From positions 62,001-126,000 of the forward strand of contig JAEZMV010000015.1 in assembly GCA_023414875.1 (NCBI GenBank): a stretch of DNA of 64,000 bases, written 5' to 3'. Position numbers and translations under genes: made by a program. The stretch is from Bacillota bacterium (lineage in GTDB: Bacteria > Bacillota > Clostridia > Lachnospirales > Lachnospiraceae). This document shows positions 44,829-52,975 of the stretch, one piece after another. How positions within the stretch are numbered: position 1 is the first letter of the stretch; every line of letters begins with the position of its first letter. A model generated the notes under the pieces. That model was given only the letters and a program-made list of their open reading frames with translations, was not told where the DNA came from and did no database searches.

Positions 44829-47078
44829 CTAATACACTCCACCTTGCTGAACATCTATAAAACTAAGGAATAAGTTTACCGCATCGTATCTGTTGATATT
44901 ATTCTTCGGATAGAAATTATTAAATTCAACATCCTTCATAATTCCAAAGCCTTTTGCTAGAGCAACCGCTCCGATATAATCTGCTTTGATACTGCTTTCA
45001 TCGGCATATCCCGTTGAATAGATTCCTTTCAGCTTTGCTACCTTTTCTAATCCAAGGTTAATAATAAAACAATAGGCAGCCTCTTCTCTTGTGATTAAAG
45101 AAGAGTTTTTGCTTTTATCTGTGGTTGGGTTTGCGTAACCAACTTTTTCAAGAAGCTGATTTAATTCATCATAGGTAATATTTTGATCTGGCTTAAAATA
45201 CTCACCTTCAAAACCTATATTCATATCTGATAGTAATAAGATATTTCTATATTTGACAGCATCCTTAATGTCAAGATAAGAATACGGCTGAGCCTCTTTA
45301 TACACTTCTCCGTTATAAGTTAATTGTTCTCCGGTAAAAGGAGAAATATAGGAAGGATTGATATCAGGACGATAAACTAGTCTAATTTCATTCTTTACAT
45401 TGTATGCATTAGTATTTTCATAATATTTATCATCTTTTCCATTTGAGGTATCATATTGATTAATTGTATTGATTTCATACTTTAATCCAAATCCATCCTT
45501 ACCAAGATAGTATTCCATCGCTTTATCTGCTGACATAGCACCCTTTGAAGATTCAAAGGTAATATTTTTATCCCAATAAGAGCCAAAGGAATATACTTTA
45601 CCGGATACACCATCAACTGCTCCATAGATATTATTATAAGGATATTCTATACCTTCATTTACACGGTTGTACTGATAGCTGTAGCCGCCGTATACAGGAG
45701 TTTTATCTTTATAATATGCAACATAATCATCATTCTGGCTAACCAAGACTGAATGATCAAAACGATCTTTTATTTGCGATTTCAGGAACTTTTCAAGAAT
45801 TTCTTTACTCTTCTCCTGGTTATATTTAATCTTAACTGTATTCCATTTCTGGTTTACCTCATCATAATTACTCTTTAAACTGGTATAAAAGGATAAAATC
45901 TTACCGGTTTCAGCATCAACTGTTGCAGATGCATATCCTCTGTAATAATCAGTATCTTTATCATAATTCACCGGCCTGGGATCGCTAAGAGAAATATTCC
46001 AAACATATGAGGTGCCTTTACCTCCATCCTCCTGTTTACTCAAGGTTGCTGTGTATGCTTTCAGATTCTTATCAATATACAAATAAGGATTTTTTGTTAC
46101 AGTTTCAATTGCTTTGGATTTGGAAATTAGCTTCTTTAATTCTTCGACTTTCTTCATTTCCTCATCTGTTAAGCTTGAAGCACCACCGTAGCCTGCTTCA
46201 TCCTTAGCCGTTTCCTTATCGTAACGACTATTACCATTCGTATTAACCCATGTTTCTCTGGATTTATACACTTCACCGGTATTTGCGTTAATTGAAATAT
46301 AAGCTTCCGTCGGTTCATATACCAAAAAAGCTTTCTTCTCGGTAGTAAGATTTCCTTTTTCATCATAAATATTATAGTAATCCGAACGATATATCAGTTT
46401 CATCTTCATATTATCTTTAATCAAAGCAGCCGCATCAGTCTTATTTAATTTAGTAGCTGAGGATGGAACCGTCACATCGTACAACCAGCTAATAGAAGCG
46501 CCGGATACTTCTCCAGAAATACTATTAACCAATATTGTTACGGTATTGTCAGGAAAATCTATACCCTTATATACTCTCTGATAATTATAAGCATAATCTC
46601 CACTGTAAATACCCTCGTACGTAACATTCATGAATTTAAGATTATTAGCGGTCTCCGGTGCAATAATCTTAATAAAATCATCTGCTTTGGTTTTTAATTC
46701 ACTCTTTAAATATTTAGCAATACCTGATTTCTTATTCTTATTATCATATTTATAATAATAAGATATATGATTTTTCGAATCACAATTAACTTGAATGTAC
46801 GAATACGTTGTCGGATCGGTCCAGGTCATATACCACGAGGTCTCCAGATTCGATTCGTTAATATAATAATTAAATTGTGAATACTCCTTAGGTATTGTTA
46901 TTTTATTCTTTACTGCCAAAATTGCACTTTCTAATGCCTTATCAGAAGAATCTGTGTTATTACTACCGGCAGACACATCCTTTGTCATCGATGAAGTTTC
47001 TGTTACAGCATAGCTTTCCATTGGAACTGATGAAACAGCTATGATACAGCTTAGTAGCAATACAAATATTTTTTTCAT
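44829..47078 (-). CDS. Secreted YcdB/YcdC-repeat protein with C-terminal SLH-like region
   Basis: 749 residues. A signal peptide (residues 1-24, ending in SYA) directs export. The middle has repeated modules resembling YcdB/YcdC (PepSY-like) domains: FDFPDNTVTILVNSISGEVSG-type segments recur near residues 170 and 360-500 with ISxxTGEVY motifs. The last 150 residues (RNILLLSDMNIGFEGEYFKP, then NITYDELNQLLEKVGYAN and ITREEAAYCFIINLGL) resemble S-layer homology modules for wall attachment. A peptidase-inhibitor or wall role is inferred only. AAAGGAG precedes the ATG. Confidence 0.78.
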   Translation of the reverse strand: MKKIFVLLLSCIIAVSSVPMESYAVTETSSMTKDVSAGSNNTDSSDKALESAILAVKNKITIPKEYSQFNYYINESNLETSWYMTWTDPTTYSYIQVNCDSKNHISYYYKYDNKNKKSGIAKYLKSELKTKADDFIKIIAPETANNLKFMNVTYEGIYSGDYAYNYQRVYKGIDFPDNTVTILVNSISGEVSGASISWLYDVTVPSSATKLNKTDAAALIKDNMKMKLIYRSDYYNIYDEKGNLTTEKKAFLVYEPTEAYISINANTGEVYKSRETWVNTNGNSRYDKETAKDEAGYGGASSLTDEEMKKVEELKKLISKSKAIETVTKNPYLYIDKNLKAYTATLSKQEDGGKGTSYVWNISLSDPRPVNYDKDTDYYRGYASATVDAETGKILSFYTSLKSNYDEVNQKWNTVKIKYNQEKSKEILEKFLKSQIKDRFDHSVLVSQNDDYVAYYKDKTPVYGGYSYQYNRVNEGIEYPYNNIYGAVDGVSGKVYSFGSYWDKNITFESSKGAMSADKAMEYYLGKDGFGLKYEINTINQYDTSNGKDDKYYENTNAYNVKNEIRLVYRPDINPSYISPFTGEQLTYNGEVYKEAQPYSYLDIKDAVKYRNILLLSDMNIGFEGEYFKPDQNITYDELNQLLEKVGYANPTTDKSKNSSLITREEAAYCFIINLGLEKVAKLKGIYSTGYADESSIKADYIGAVALAKGFGIMKDVEFNNFYPKNNINRYDAVNLFLSFIDVQQGGVY

Positions 47079-47176
47079 AAAAATCTCCTTTCATAGATAT
47101 AATTAGTTTTTGCTCTCGTCCATTAGACGATGAAGATTATTCCATGGTTTCATTTTTTTTGAATCTTTTTAGGATT

Positions 47177-47206
47177 ATTATAACATGTTTTTATTATATT
47201 CATCAA
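47177..47206 (-). promoter_or_regulatory. Promoter of the YcdB/SLH-type gene
   Basis: On the minus strand TTGATG (47206-47201), 18 bases, TATAAT (47182-47177) with a TG two bases before the -10 box. The leader of about 90 bases contains a small TCGTC/GACGA hairpin. Confidence 0.75.
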
Positions 47207-47308
47207 ACATCTTATTTTATGTACAAAACGAAGGTGTTGAAAGGAATGTAACCCTTACCGTTCTGATATTGACCTCAATAAAAAATAATAATGCACTATT
47301 CTATATAA

Positions 47309-47325
47309 ATACCGACGGTCGGTAT
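47309..47325. promoter_or_regulatory. TetR-type operator palindrome
   Basis: ATACCGAC, one base, GTCGGTAT: a perfect 17-base dyad with the ACCGAC/GTCGGT core common among TetR-family operators. A GGAGG ribosome site follows directly. No TetR gene remains nearby. Confidence 0.65.
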
Positions 47326-47380
47326 GGAGGTGTCAAGACACTATCCGGAGGAATGCAAAGAAGGCTTTCAAAAGCATGAT
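47326..47380 (+). pseudogene. Remnant of an ABC transporter ATPase
   Basis: Directly after the operator and GGAGG, the frame reads GVKTLSGGMQRRLSKA then TGA. LSGGMQRRL is the ABC signature motif, normally about 140 residues into the protein. Neither Walker A nor Walker B is present. It looks as if a large deletion joined the leader to the middle of the gene and another removed its end. The match is short but specific. Confidence 0.5.
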
Positions 47381-47420
47381 TTTAATACCTAAGCTCATTT
47401 TTTCTATCATCTGTACAGAA

Positions 47421-47457
47421 CAAGAGGACTTAAATCACGTTGATTCAAGTCCTCTTG
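47421..47457. terminator. Strong hairpin downstream of tRNA-Ser
   Basis: Arms CAAGAGGACTTAAATCA and TGATTCAAGTCCTCTTG (47421-47437, 47441-47457) pair with one mismatch. Only weak T-tracts flank it. It may end the holA-tRNA transcript. Confidence 0.55.
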
Positions 47458-47471
47458 TCTCATTTTAATAG

Positions 47472-47559
47472 CGGAAGCGGTGGGATTCGAACCCACGAGC
47501 CCCGTTAGGGACTACCTGATTTCGAGTCAGGGCCGTTATGACCACTTCGATACGCTTCC
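47472..47559 (-). tRNA. tRNA-Ser (anticodon CGA)
   Basis: An 88-nucleotide class II tRNA. The acceptor stem pairs GGAAGCG with CGCTTCC; the anticodon stem CCTGA/TCAGG encloses the loop CTCGAAA, giving anticodon CGA; a long variable arm (GTCCCTAACGGGG-like) and a T-arm with GGTTCGAAT are present. CCA is not encoded. It begins six bases after the holA stop and is probably co-transcribed. Confidence 0.97.
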
Positions 47560-47564
47560 AAATT

Positions 47565-48542
47565 TTATTTTTTACTAAAGGTAACAATGAACAGCTCCAC
47601 ACCTATTTTTTCAGGCATACGACCTGTTTTTATCTGCTCTTCAATATCTACACCAAATTCCAATGCTTCTTTTAAACGCTTACTAGTAAAATTCTTGGTC
47701 TGAGATAGATATTTGTTCACTGCAAAGGAGGGAACTCCCACCATCTCACTGATGGAGGTCTGGTTGTAACCAAGCGCCTGTAAATCCTTTGTCTGAAGTA
47801 AAATATTAAAATGCCTGGTTATTAAAAATAGTATTGATAACGGCTTTTCTCTGACAGAAAGCAAATCATAGTAGAAAGCAAGAGCTTTATTTGCTTGTTT
47901 ACCACCAATTGCATCAATCATCTGAAATATTTTACCCGTGATTTGTGTAGTTACAACAGCATCAATATCTTCTGAGGTTACGATAGCTTTTCCGATGCAA
48001 TAGCTGATAATCTTTTCAACCTCATTCGTGATATTTACCATATCCGTACCGATTTTATCCAAAAGATACACGATATTAGCTTCTGAAATCCGTTTACCTT
48101 CCTGTTCAAGAAGTGATGCAACAAACAGTCTTAAATTCTGTTCATCCAGTCCATTCATTTCAGATACGGTTCCACGATCTCTAACTAGTTTAAACAGCTT
48201 ATTTCGCTTATCAATCTCTGTTTCAACAAATAGGATTATGGTACTATCCGGTGATGTATCCAAAAGCTCCCCGAGCTCGCTCTGATTTTTAAACAATCCG
48301 CTGTTTTCAATGATAATCAATCGATAGTCATTAAAAAACGGAAGGGTTTGGGCTGCCTCATATATCTTTCGCGGTTCTGCATCTCTACCTTCAAAATAGG
48401 AATAATTCATATCACTATCGTCCTTTAAAATTGCTTTTTTCAATTTATCACGATAGAGTTTTTTTAAATACTCCTCACTTCCATATAACAGATAGAATGA
48501 TTTGAAGCTGTTTGATTTAATATGCTCTTTGATTACTTTCAT
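47565..48542 (-). CDS. holA: DNA polymerase III delta subunit HolA
   Basis: 325 residues. SFYLLYGSEEYLKKLYRDKL at the N-terminus, LPFFNDYRLIIIENSGLF and the SLLEQEGKRISEANIVYLLDKIG segment match the delta subunit, an AAA+ fold lacking functional Walker motifs. It opens the beta clamp in the loader. The ATG at 48542 follows AGGAG at 11 bases; an upstream GTG at 48566 is the alternative. tRNA-Ser lies immediately downstream. Confidence 0.93.
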   Translation of the reverse strand: MKVIKEHIKSNSFKSFYLLYGSEEYLKKLYRDKLKKAILKDDSDMNYSYFEGRDAEPRKIYEAAQTLPFFNDYRLIIIENSGLFKNQSELGELLDTSPDSTIILFVETEIDKRNKLFKLVRDRGTVSEMNGLDEQNLRLFVASLLEQEGKRISEANIVYLLDKIGTDMVNITNEVEKIISYCIGKAIVTSEDIDAVVTTQITGKIFQMIDAIGGKQANKALAFYYDLLSVREKPLSILFLITRHFNILLQTKDLQALGYNQTSISEMVGVPSFAVNKYLSQTKNFTSKRLKEALEFGVDIEEQIKTGRMPEKIGVELFIVTFSKK

Positions 48543-48637
48543 AATATTGATTACTCCTGTTCCCACAGAACATTTTCTATTCTACCTAATTCATATGTAA
48601 AATGCAAGTGTAAAGTTATTGATTGTATCAATTTTAT

Positions 48638-49345
48638 CTAATCGATTGGGCCAATTTTTTTTAAAGGCTTGATACGAAAAATAGCTCGACCACCGATATT
48701 TTCCTTCTTAACATTACCAACTTCTTCGGATCGGCTATCCCTACTAACACTTCTGTTATCTCCCATAACAAAATACTCATCATTATCAAGGGTAATTGGG
48801 TACGCTGCTCTTCCTGGGTCCTGTATCGGTTCTTTCCCGTAATTCTCTTTTATTATTTCTCCATCTATATAGATATCGCTTCCTTTGATTTGTATGGTTT
48901 CACCAGGAAGTCCAATAATTCTTTTCACATAATATTCTTCATTTTCTCTGCCATATGGATAAAATACGATAATATCATAGCGATTTAAAGCATTAAAACG
49001 GTAAGATATTTTTTCAACATATAAGTGCTCTCCATTATATAAGGTATTCTCCATGGAGGAACCATCTACTATCGTACGTTGAAGTACAAAATTTGGAAGA
49101 ATATAGATAATAACAAATATCAATACGGCATAAAAAATCAGATCATAGATAAGACTTTTCCTTTTTCCTTTATCCTGAGCTACCTTTCCATCCTTTGGCA
49201 TTTCGTCATAAGATTCTTCTATTTGAAATTCACCTTCAACATTAAATACTTCATCATCCTGGGTAGTTATTATTTCTTCTTCTCCAAGATAGTTACCCAT
49301 ATCCTTTGAATCCATAATAGTATCTTCATCCGGTTTTTTTGACAT
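48638..49345 (-). CDS. lepB: Type I signal peptidase
   Basis: 235 residues. An acidic cytoplasmic N-terminus of about 60 residues is followed by one membrane helix (about 66-84). DGSSMENTL has the catalytic serine and YYVKRIIGLPGE the catalytic lysine; GDNRSVSRDSR is motif E. It removes signal peptides outside the membrane. The long acidic N-terminal tail is unusual for this family. GGAG precedes the ATG. Confidence 0.96.
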   Translation of the reverse strand: MSKKPDEDTIMDSKDMGNYLGEEEIITTQDDEVFNVEGEFQIEESYDEMPKDGKVAQDKGKRKSLIYDLIFYAVLIFVIIYILPNFVLQRTIVDGSSMENTLYNGEHLYVEKISYRFNALNRYDIIVFYPYGRENEEYYVKRIIGLPGETIQIKGSDIYIDGEIIKENYGKEPIQDPGRAAYPITLDNDEYFVMGDNRSVSRDSRSEEVGNVKKENIGGRAIFRIKPLKKIGPID

Positions 49346-49443
49346 ACTTACTCATCTCCAATCCGGTATGTATATCGCCTATCTTCGATAGAAATATCAT
49401 ACATACCTCACATCATACCAAATTGTCATTAAAAATGAACAAG

Positions 49444-49470
49444 CCAGAGGCAAAAGTATGCAGCCTCCGG
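49444..49470 (-). terminator. Probable terminator after rpoZ
   Basis: Arms CCAGAGGC and GCCTCCGG (49444-49451, 49463-49470) pair with one G-U wobble and are followed on the minus strand by CTTGTTCATTTTT. Confidence 0.6.
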
Positions 49471-49493
49471 CGGTATAAGCAAACTATGAATCT

Positions 49494-49769
49494 TTACAAC
49501 GACTGACTAATAATACTATTTTGATTCTCTTCTTTATCATCATCGTCTCCGACAATTTTAACCTTAGACTTGTATAATTCTTCTACTGCAATGGATAAAG
49601 GCTTAGGATACGTAACATTAACAAGCGGTAGGGAACCGTCAATGATCTGTCTTGCTCGTCTTGCTGTAGCAATGACGATAGAATATCTGCTATTTACTAC
49701 CGGCTGCTCACCTGGCTCAACCTCACTATTTACTACTTTCATTAAATCCGTATATGATGGATGTAACAT
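49494..49769 (-). CDS. rpoZ: RNA polymerase omega subunit
   Basis: 91 residues from an ATG at 49769 after AGGAG. MLHPSYTDLMKVV, then SRYSIVIATARRARQIIDG is the diagnostic omega core, and an acidic tail closes the protein. It helps assemble and stabilise RNA polymerase. It lies 57 bases downstream of remA; guanylate kinase, which normally sits between them, is absent. Confidence 0.95.
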   Translation of the reverse strand: MLHPSYTDLMKVVNSEVEPGEQPVVNSRYSIVIATARRARQIIDGSLPLVNVTYPKPLSIAVEELYKSKVKIVGDDDDKEENQNSIISQSL

Positions 49770-49826
49770 AATTATATCTCCTTCCATGGTACATTTATTT
49801 TAAGTATATGCTTCTCAGATCATATT

Positions 49827-50102
49827 TTAATCGTTCGGTATTACCTCCAAAACGTCAGAAATCTCCTTCTGATTCACTCTGCCTGCAATTGTTTCCGGTA
49901 ACAGAGATGATAAGATTAGGTGACCACTATCCATCGCTATGACTGCTTTTGTTCTTCTTCCGCAAGTTGCATCAATAGCCATACCTGTATCTTTAGCAGT
50001 CTGCACCATTCGTTTGATCGGTGCTGCCTCGGGACTGATAATACTAATAATTTTTCTGGAATTAACTACATTTCCAAAACCAACATTAACTAACCTATTC
50101 AA
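49827..50102 (-). CDS. remA: Matrix regulator RemA (DUF370)
   Basis: 91 residues, starting at a TTG (50102) six bases after AGGA. LVNVGFGNVVNSRKIISI and DSGHLILSSLLPETIAGR are highly conserved in RemA. In Bacillus it is a DNA-binding activator of biofilm matrix and osmoprotection genes. It follows yicC by 24 bases, the standard order. Confidence 0.96.
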   Translation of the reverse strand: MNRLVNVGFGNVVNSRKIISIISPEAAPIKRMVQTAKDTGMAIDATCGRRTKAVIAMDSGHLILSSLLPETIAGRVNQKEISDVLEVIPND

Positions 50103-50126
50103 AGTTATTCCTCATTTCAGTTGCTT

Positions 50127-51005
50127 CTATTCGATATTTTGAATTTGTTCTCTAACTTTCTCGATTTCTGTTTTTAAATCAATTGCTTTATTCGTTACTT
50201 CTAAGTCATTTGCTTTCGATAAAATTGTATTAGCTTCACGGTTCATCTCTTGAGCAATAAAGTCCAACTTTCTTCCTATATTCTCATTATCATTTAAAGT
50301 TTCCTTCATATGAATAATATGGCTTCTTAATCGAACTGTCTCTTCATCAACACATATCTTATCAGCAAAAACTGTTACCTCAGTTACCAATATGCTTTCT
50401 TCTACTTTCGTATCTCCTAAAAGCTCGGTCACTTTAGCCATCAGCTTATTTCGGTATTCCGACACTATTTCCGGAGATCTCGTCTCTACGAAGCTTACTA
50501 GTTCCAGCATGTTATCAAGTTTTGACAAAATATCCTGTTTCAGATGCTCACCTTCCGAAATTCGTGTCTCTACGAACCTGGCAGCTGCTGTTTTCACCGC
50601 TTCTTCAACCAAATCCCATAATTCCTTTTCGTCAATCGTCTGTTCCTCGAGAGTAAACACTTCCGGATATCTTGATAGCGATGACACGCGGATATCATTT
50701 TCCATTCCGAATTCTTCACTGATTTTTAACAGGTTTGAATAATACTCTCTTGCTAATTCAGCGTTATACTTTACACATACATTGTTCTCAGTGTAGTCTT
50801 CGTATGTAATGTAGACGTCAATTTTTCCTCTGCCAATGTATTGCTTTAACACATTACGGATACCTGCTTCAAAAAAACTTAATTTTTTTGGCATTTTTAT
50901 AGACATATCACAATATCTGTGATTTACTGCCTTCATTTCAACAGTAATCTTACGATCTACTCCGGCTATTTCACAACGACCAAAGCCTGTCATACTTTTT
51001 AGCAT
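50127..51005 (-). CDS. YicC/YloC endoribonuclease
   Basis: 292 residues, the usual size. SMTGFGRCEI and EMKAVNHRYCDMSIKMPKKL at the N-terminus and NIGRKLDFIAQEMNREANTILSKANDLEVTNKAIDLK at the C-terminus (read in parts) are family hallmarks. Members are RNases that can act on small RNAs. The start at 51005 (MLKSMTGFG) is chosen by length and homology; ribosome sites here are weak. Confidence 0.93.
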   Translation of the reverse strand: MLKSMTGFGRCEIAGVDRKITVEMKAVNHRYCDMSIKMPKKLSFFEAGIRNVLKQYIGRGKIDVYITYEDYTENNVCVKYNAELAREYYSNLLKISEEFGMENDIRVSSLSRYPEVFTLEEQTIDEKELWDLVEEAVKTAAARFVETRISEGEHLKQDILSKLDNMLELVSFVETRSPEIVSEYRNKLMAKVTELLGDTKVEESILVTEVTVFADKICVDEETVRLRSHIIHMKETLNDNENIGRKLDFIAQEMNREANTILSKANDLEVTNKAIDLKTEIEKVREQIQNIE

Positions 51006-51169
51006 AGCTACACACTCTTTCATGATAAAGGGCATGTTAACCATGCCACAATTATCTTATTTTATAATATTCAATTAATTATAATTGAAATAGTAATACA
51101 AGTCAAGTAACGGAGCCGGAATGTTATATTTTTTTCATGTTAGTGTTCGGTGATCATCCTATGTTTATC

Positions 51170-51457
51170 CTATACAGATACCAGCAATGTATTATATCCT
51201 CCGAATCTTAACACTCTTTCCAACTCAACTGCATCATCTAGCTTCAGAAAACCGCCAACGTGTACAGCATACAGATCACCGTGTCTGACGATATCAGCCA
51301 CATATCCCTCCTCCAGTAATTGCATTTGCAAATTATAGGCATTATTATATATCCTGAATAATCCAACTTGTATACGGTAATTGTATTTCGCTGTTTCATT
51401 ATCATTAAAAGATTCACTAATCCCACATTTACTACAATTCATCATTATTTTATTCAT
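51170..51457 (-). CDS. Small soluble SPOR-domain protein
   Basis: 95 residues. After a short N-terminus with a CSKC pair, residues 27-95 form a SPOR domain: YRIQVGLFRIYNNAYNLQMQ, then EEGYVADIVRHGDLYAVHVG and DAVELERVLRFGGYNTLLV. SPOR domains bind denuded peptidoglycan and usually sit on membrane-anchored proteins. No signal peptide or membrane helix is seen here, so the location is puzzling. It may act in the cytoplasm or in spores. AAAGG is upstream of the ATG. Confidence 0.82.
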   Translation of the reverse strand: MNKIMMNCSKCGISESFNDNETAKYNYRIQVGLFRIYNNAYNLQMQLLEEGYVADIVRHGDLYAVHVGGFLKLDDAVELERVLRFGGYNTLLVSV

Positions 51458-51582
51458 GCTTATACTACCTTTCCTTTGATATGTAACACATTAAACCTAT
51501 TAATTATTATAATTCTTAATATTATATGAGATAAAATCATAATGTTTCTTGCGTATGGTTACGTTTCTAATGAAACCTTAAT

Positions 51583-51611
51583 TTGAACTTATCTTTATCC
51601 GGGTTTATAAT
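51583..51611 (+). promoter_or_regulatory. Promoter of the 72-residue unknown gene
   Basis: TTGAAC (51583-51588), 17 bases, TATAAT (51606-51611). Both position and spacing are near ideal, about 45 bases before the start codon. Confidence 0.83.
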
Positions 51612-51657
51612 CAAAGAAAGCATAAATAATTATTTTCAATGAGAAGAGGCGATTAGA

Positions 51658-51876
51658 ATGTTATTTTGGAATAGAGTAGAAATTTATTGGGGATATTCTT
51701 CAAATGAATTTTCGGACCTGCGGAACGCATTAGCGGTTGAAAATATTAAATATGACTACAAAATGCTTCATAAGGAGCAAAAAATCCTTTATCATCTATA
51801 TGTTCATCTTAAGGATTATGACAGGGCAATGCATCTTACCTCAAACAGAAACAATAAAATGATTCATCTCACCTGA
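51658..51876 (+). CDS. Small protein of unknown function
   Basis: 72 residues beginning MLFWNRVEIYWGYSSNEFSD. No family was recognised with confidence. It is soluble, with alternating charged and aromatic residues (YDYKMLHKEQ, YHLYVHLKDYDRAM) suggesting a beta-alpha-beta fold such as that of DUF2007-like ligand-binding proteins, but this is a guess. AGAAGAGG precedes the ATG. It is a plus-strand single-gene unit with its own strong promoter and terminator in a minus-strand region, which supports its being real. Confidence 0.7.
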   Translation: MLFWNRVEIYWGYSSNEFSDLRNALAVENIKYDYKMLHKEQKILYHLYVHLKDYDRAMHLTSNRNNKMIHLT

Positions 51877-51920
51877 TATTGTCACTTTTTCCACTTATTC
51901 ATACCATGAATCAAAAATTC

Positions 51921-51974
51921 CGGACCTTTGAAACTCTCATAATCATTACTTATTATGAGGTTAACAAAGGTCCG
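51921..51974. terminator. Bidirectional terminator between the small unknown gene and cysK
   Basis: Arms CGGACCTTTG and CAAAGGTCCG (51921-51930, 51965-51974) enclose an inner CTCATAAT/ATTATGAG stem. The long composite hairpin lies between two convergent genes. Confidence 0.8.
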
Positions 51975-52008
51975 TGTTCATTATCTTCTGATATTTTTAT
52001 TATCCTAC

Positions 52009-52941
52009 CTACTCAGCAAACATCGCAGTAGATAAATATCTTTCACCGGTATCGGGAAGTAATACAACTATTGTCTTTCCTTTATTTTCGGGTCTTTGTG
52101 CTACTTCTGTAGCCGCCCATAGGGCTGCTCCTGAAGAGATTCCTACTAGAACACCTTCTTTTCTGGCGATTTCACGACCGGTTTCAAAGGCATCTTCATT
52201 TGTCACTGTAATGATCTCATCATAGATTCCGGTATTTAAGGTGTTAGGAACAAAACCTGCACCGATACCCTGAATCTTATGCGCTCCGGCACGGCCTTCC
52301 GATAACATTGGTGAATCTGCCGGCTCTACAGCTACAATTTTCACATTCGGATTCTTTGATTTTAAGTATGCACCTACACCGGATATGGTACCTCCAGTAC
52401 CTATTCCAGCTACAAATATATCGATATTTCCCTCAGTATCATTCCAAATTTCAACACCGGTTGTTTCTTCATGCACTTTAGGATTATTTGGATTCTCAAA
52501 TTGAGAAGGGATAAAGCTGTTGGGTGTTACTTCTTTTAATTCCAACGCTTTTGCGATTGCACCCTTCATACCTTTCGTACCTTCGGTTAGAACTAGTTCC
52601 GCACCGTAAGCTTTCATCAGATTTCTACGTTCAATACTCATCGTTTCAGGCATTGTGATTATTAATTTTAAGCCATAGCTGGCACATACACTGGCAAGAC
52701 CGATTCCTGTATTTCCACTCGTAGGTTCAATAATGACCGTGCTTTCGTTAATTTCTCCACTTTTGTATGCTTCCTCAATCATTTTCTTTGCAATACGATC
52801 TTTAACACTACCACCCGGATTAAAATACTCAAGCTTTGCTATGATAGTCGAAGCAAGACCATGATTTTTATTGTAGTTTGATAATTCAAGCAGTGGTGTT
52901 TTTCCAATTAATTCTGTTATCCTTTTCTTGTAATCTGCCAT
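52009..52941 (-). CDS. cysK: Cysteine synthase A (O-acetylserine sulfhydrylase)
   Basis: 310 residues. EYFNPGGSVKDRIAKKMIEE holds the PLP lysine (in SVKDR), EPTSGNTGIGLA is the substrate loop and GTGGTISGVGAYLK the phosphate-binding glycine loop. It makes cysteine from O-acetylserine and sulfide. GGAGG is upstream of the ATG, 34 bases after the start of the neighbouring OAH sulfhydrylase gene's stop, so both are likely in one transcript. Confidence 0.97.
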   Translation of the reverse strand: MADYKKRITELIGKTPLLELSNYNKNHGLASTIIAKLEYFNPGGSVKDRIAKKMIEEAYKSGEINESTVIIEPTSGNTGIGLASVCASYGLKLIITMPETMSIERRNLMKAYGAELVLTEGTKGMKGAIAKALELKEVTPNSFIPSQFENPNNPKVHEETTGVEIWNDTEGNIDIFVAGIGTGGTISGVGAYLKSKNPNVKIVAVEPADSPMLSEGRAGAHKIQGIGAGFVPNTLNTGIYDEIITVTNEDAFETGREIARKEGVLVGISSGAALWAATEVAQRPENKGKTIVVLLPDTGERYLSTAMFAE

Positions 52942-52975
52942 GATTTAATCCTCCATTCTTCCGAGTAACTCGGTT

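Noticed and set aside
47185..47379. 64-codon plus-strand frame as an intact gene
   Set aside because: Its first two thirds are low-complexity leader containing the TetR operator; only the last 16 codons resemble a protein, so it is treated as a remnant.
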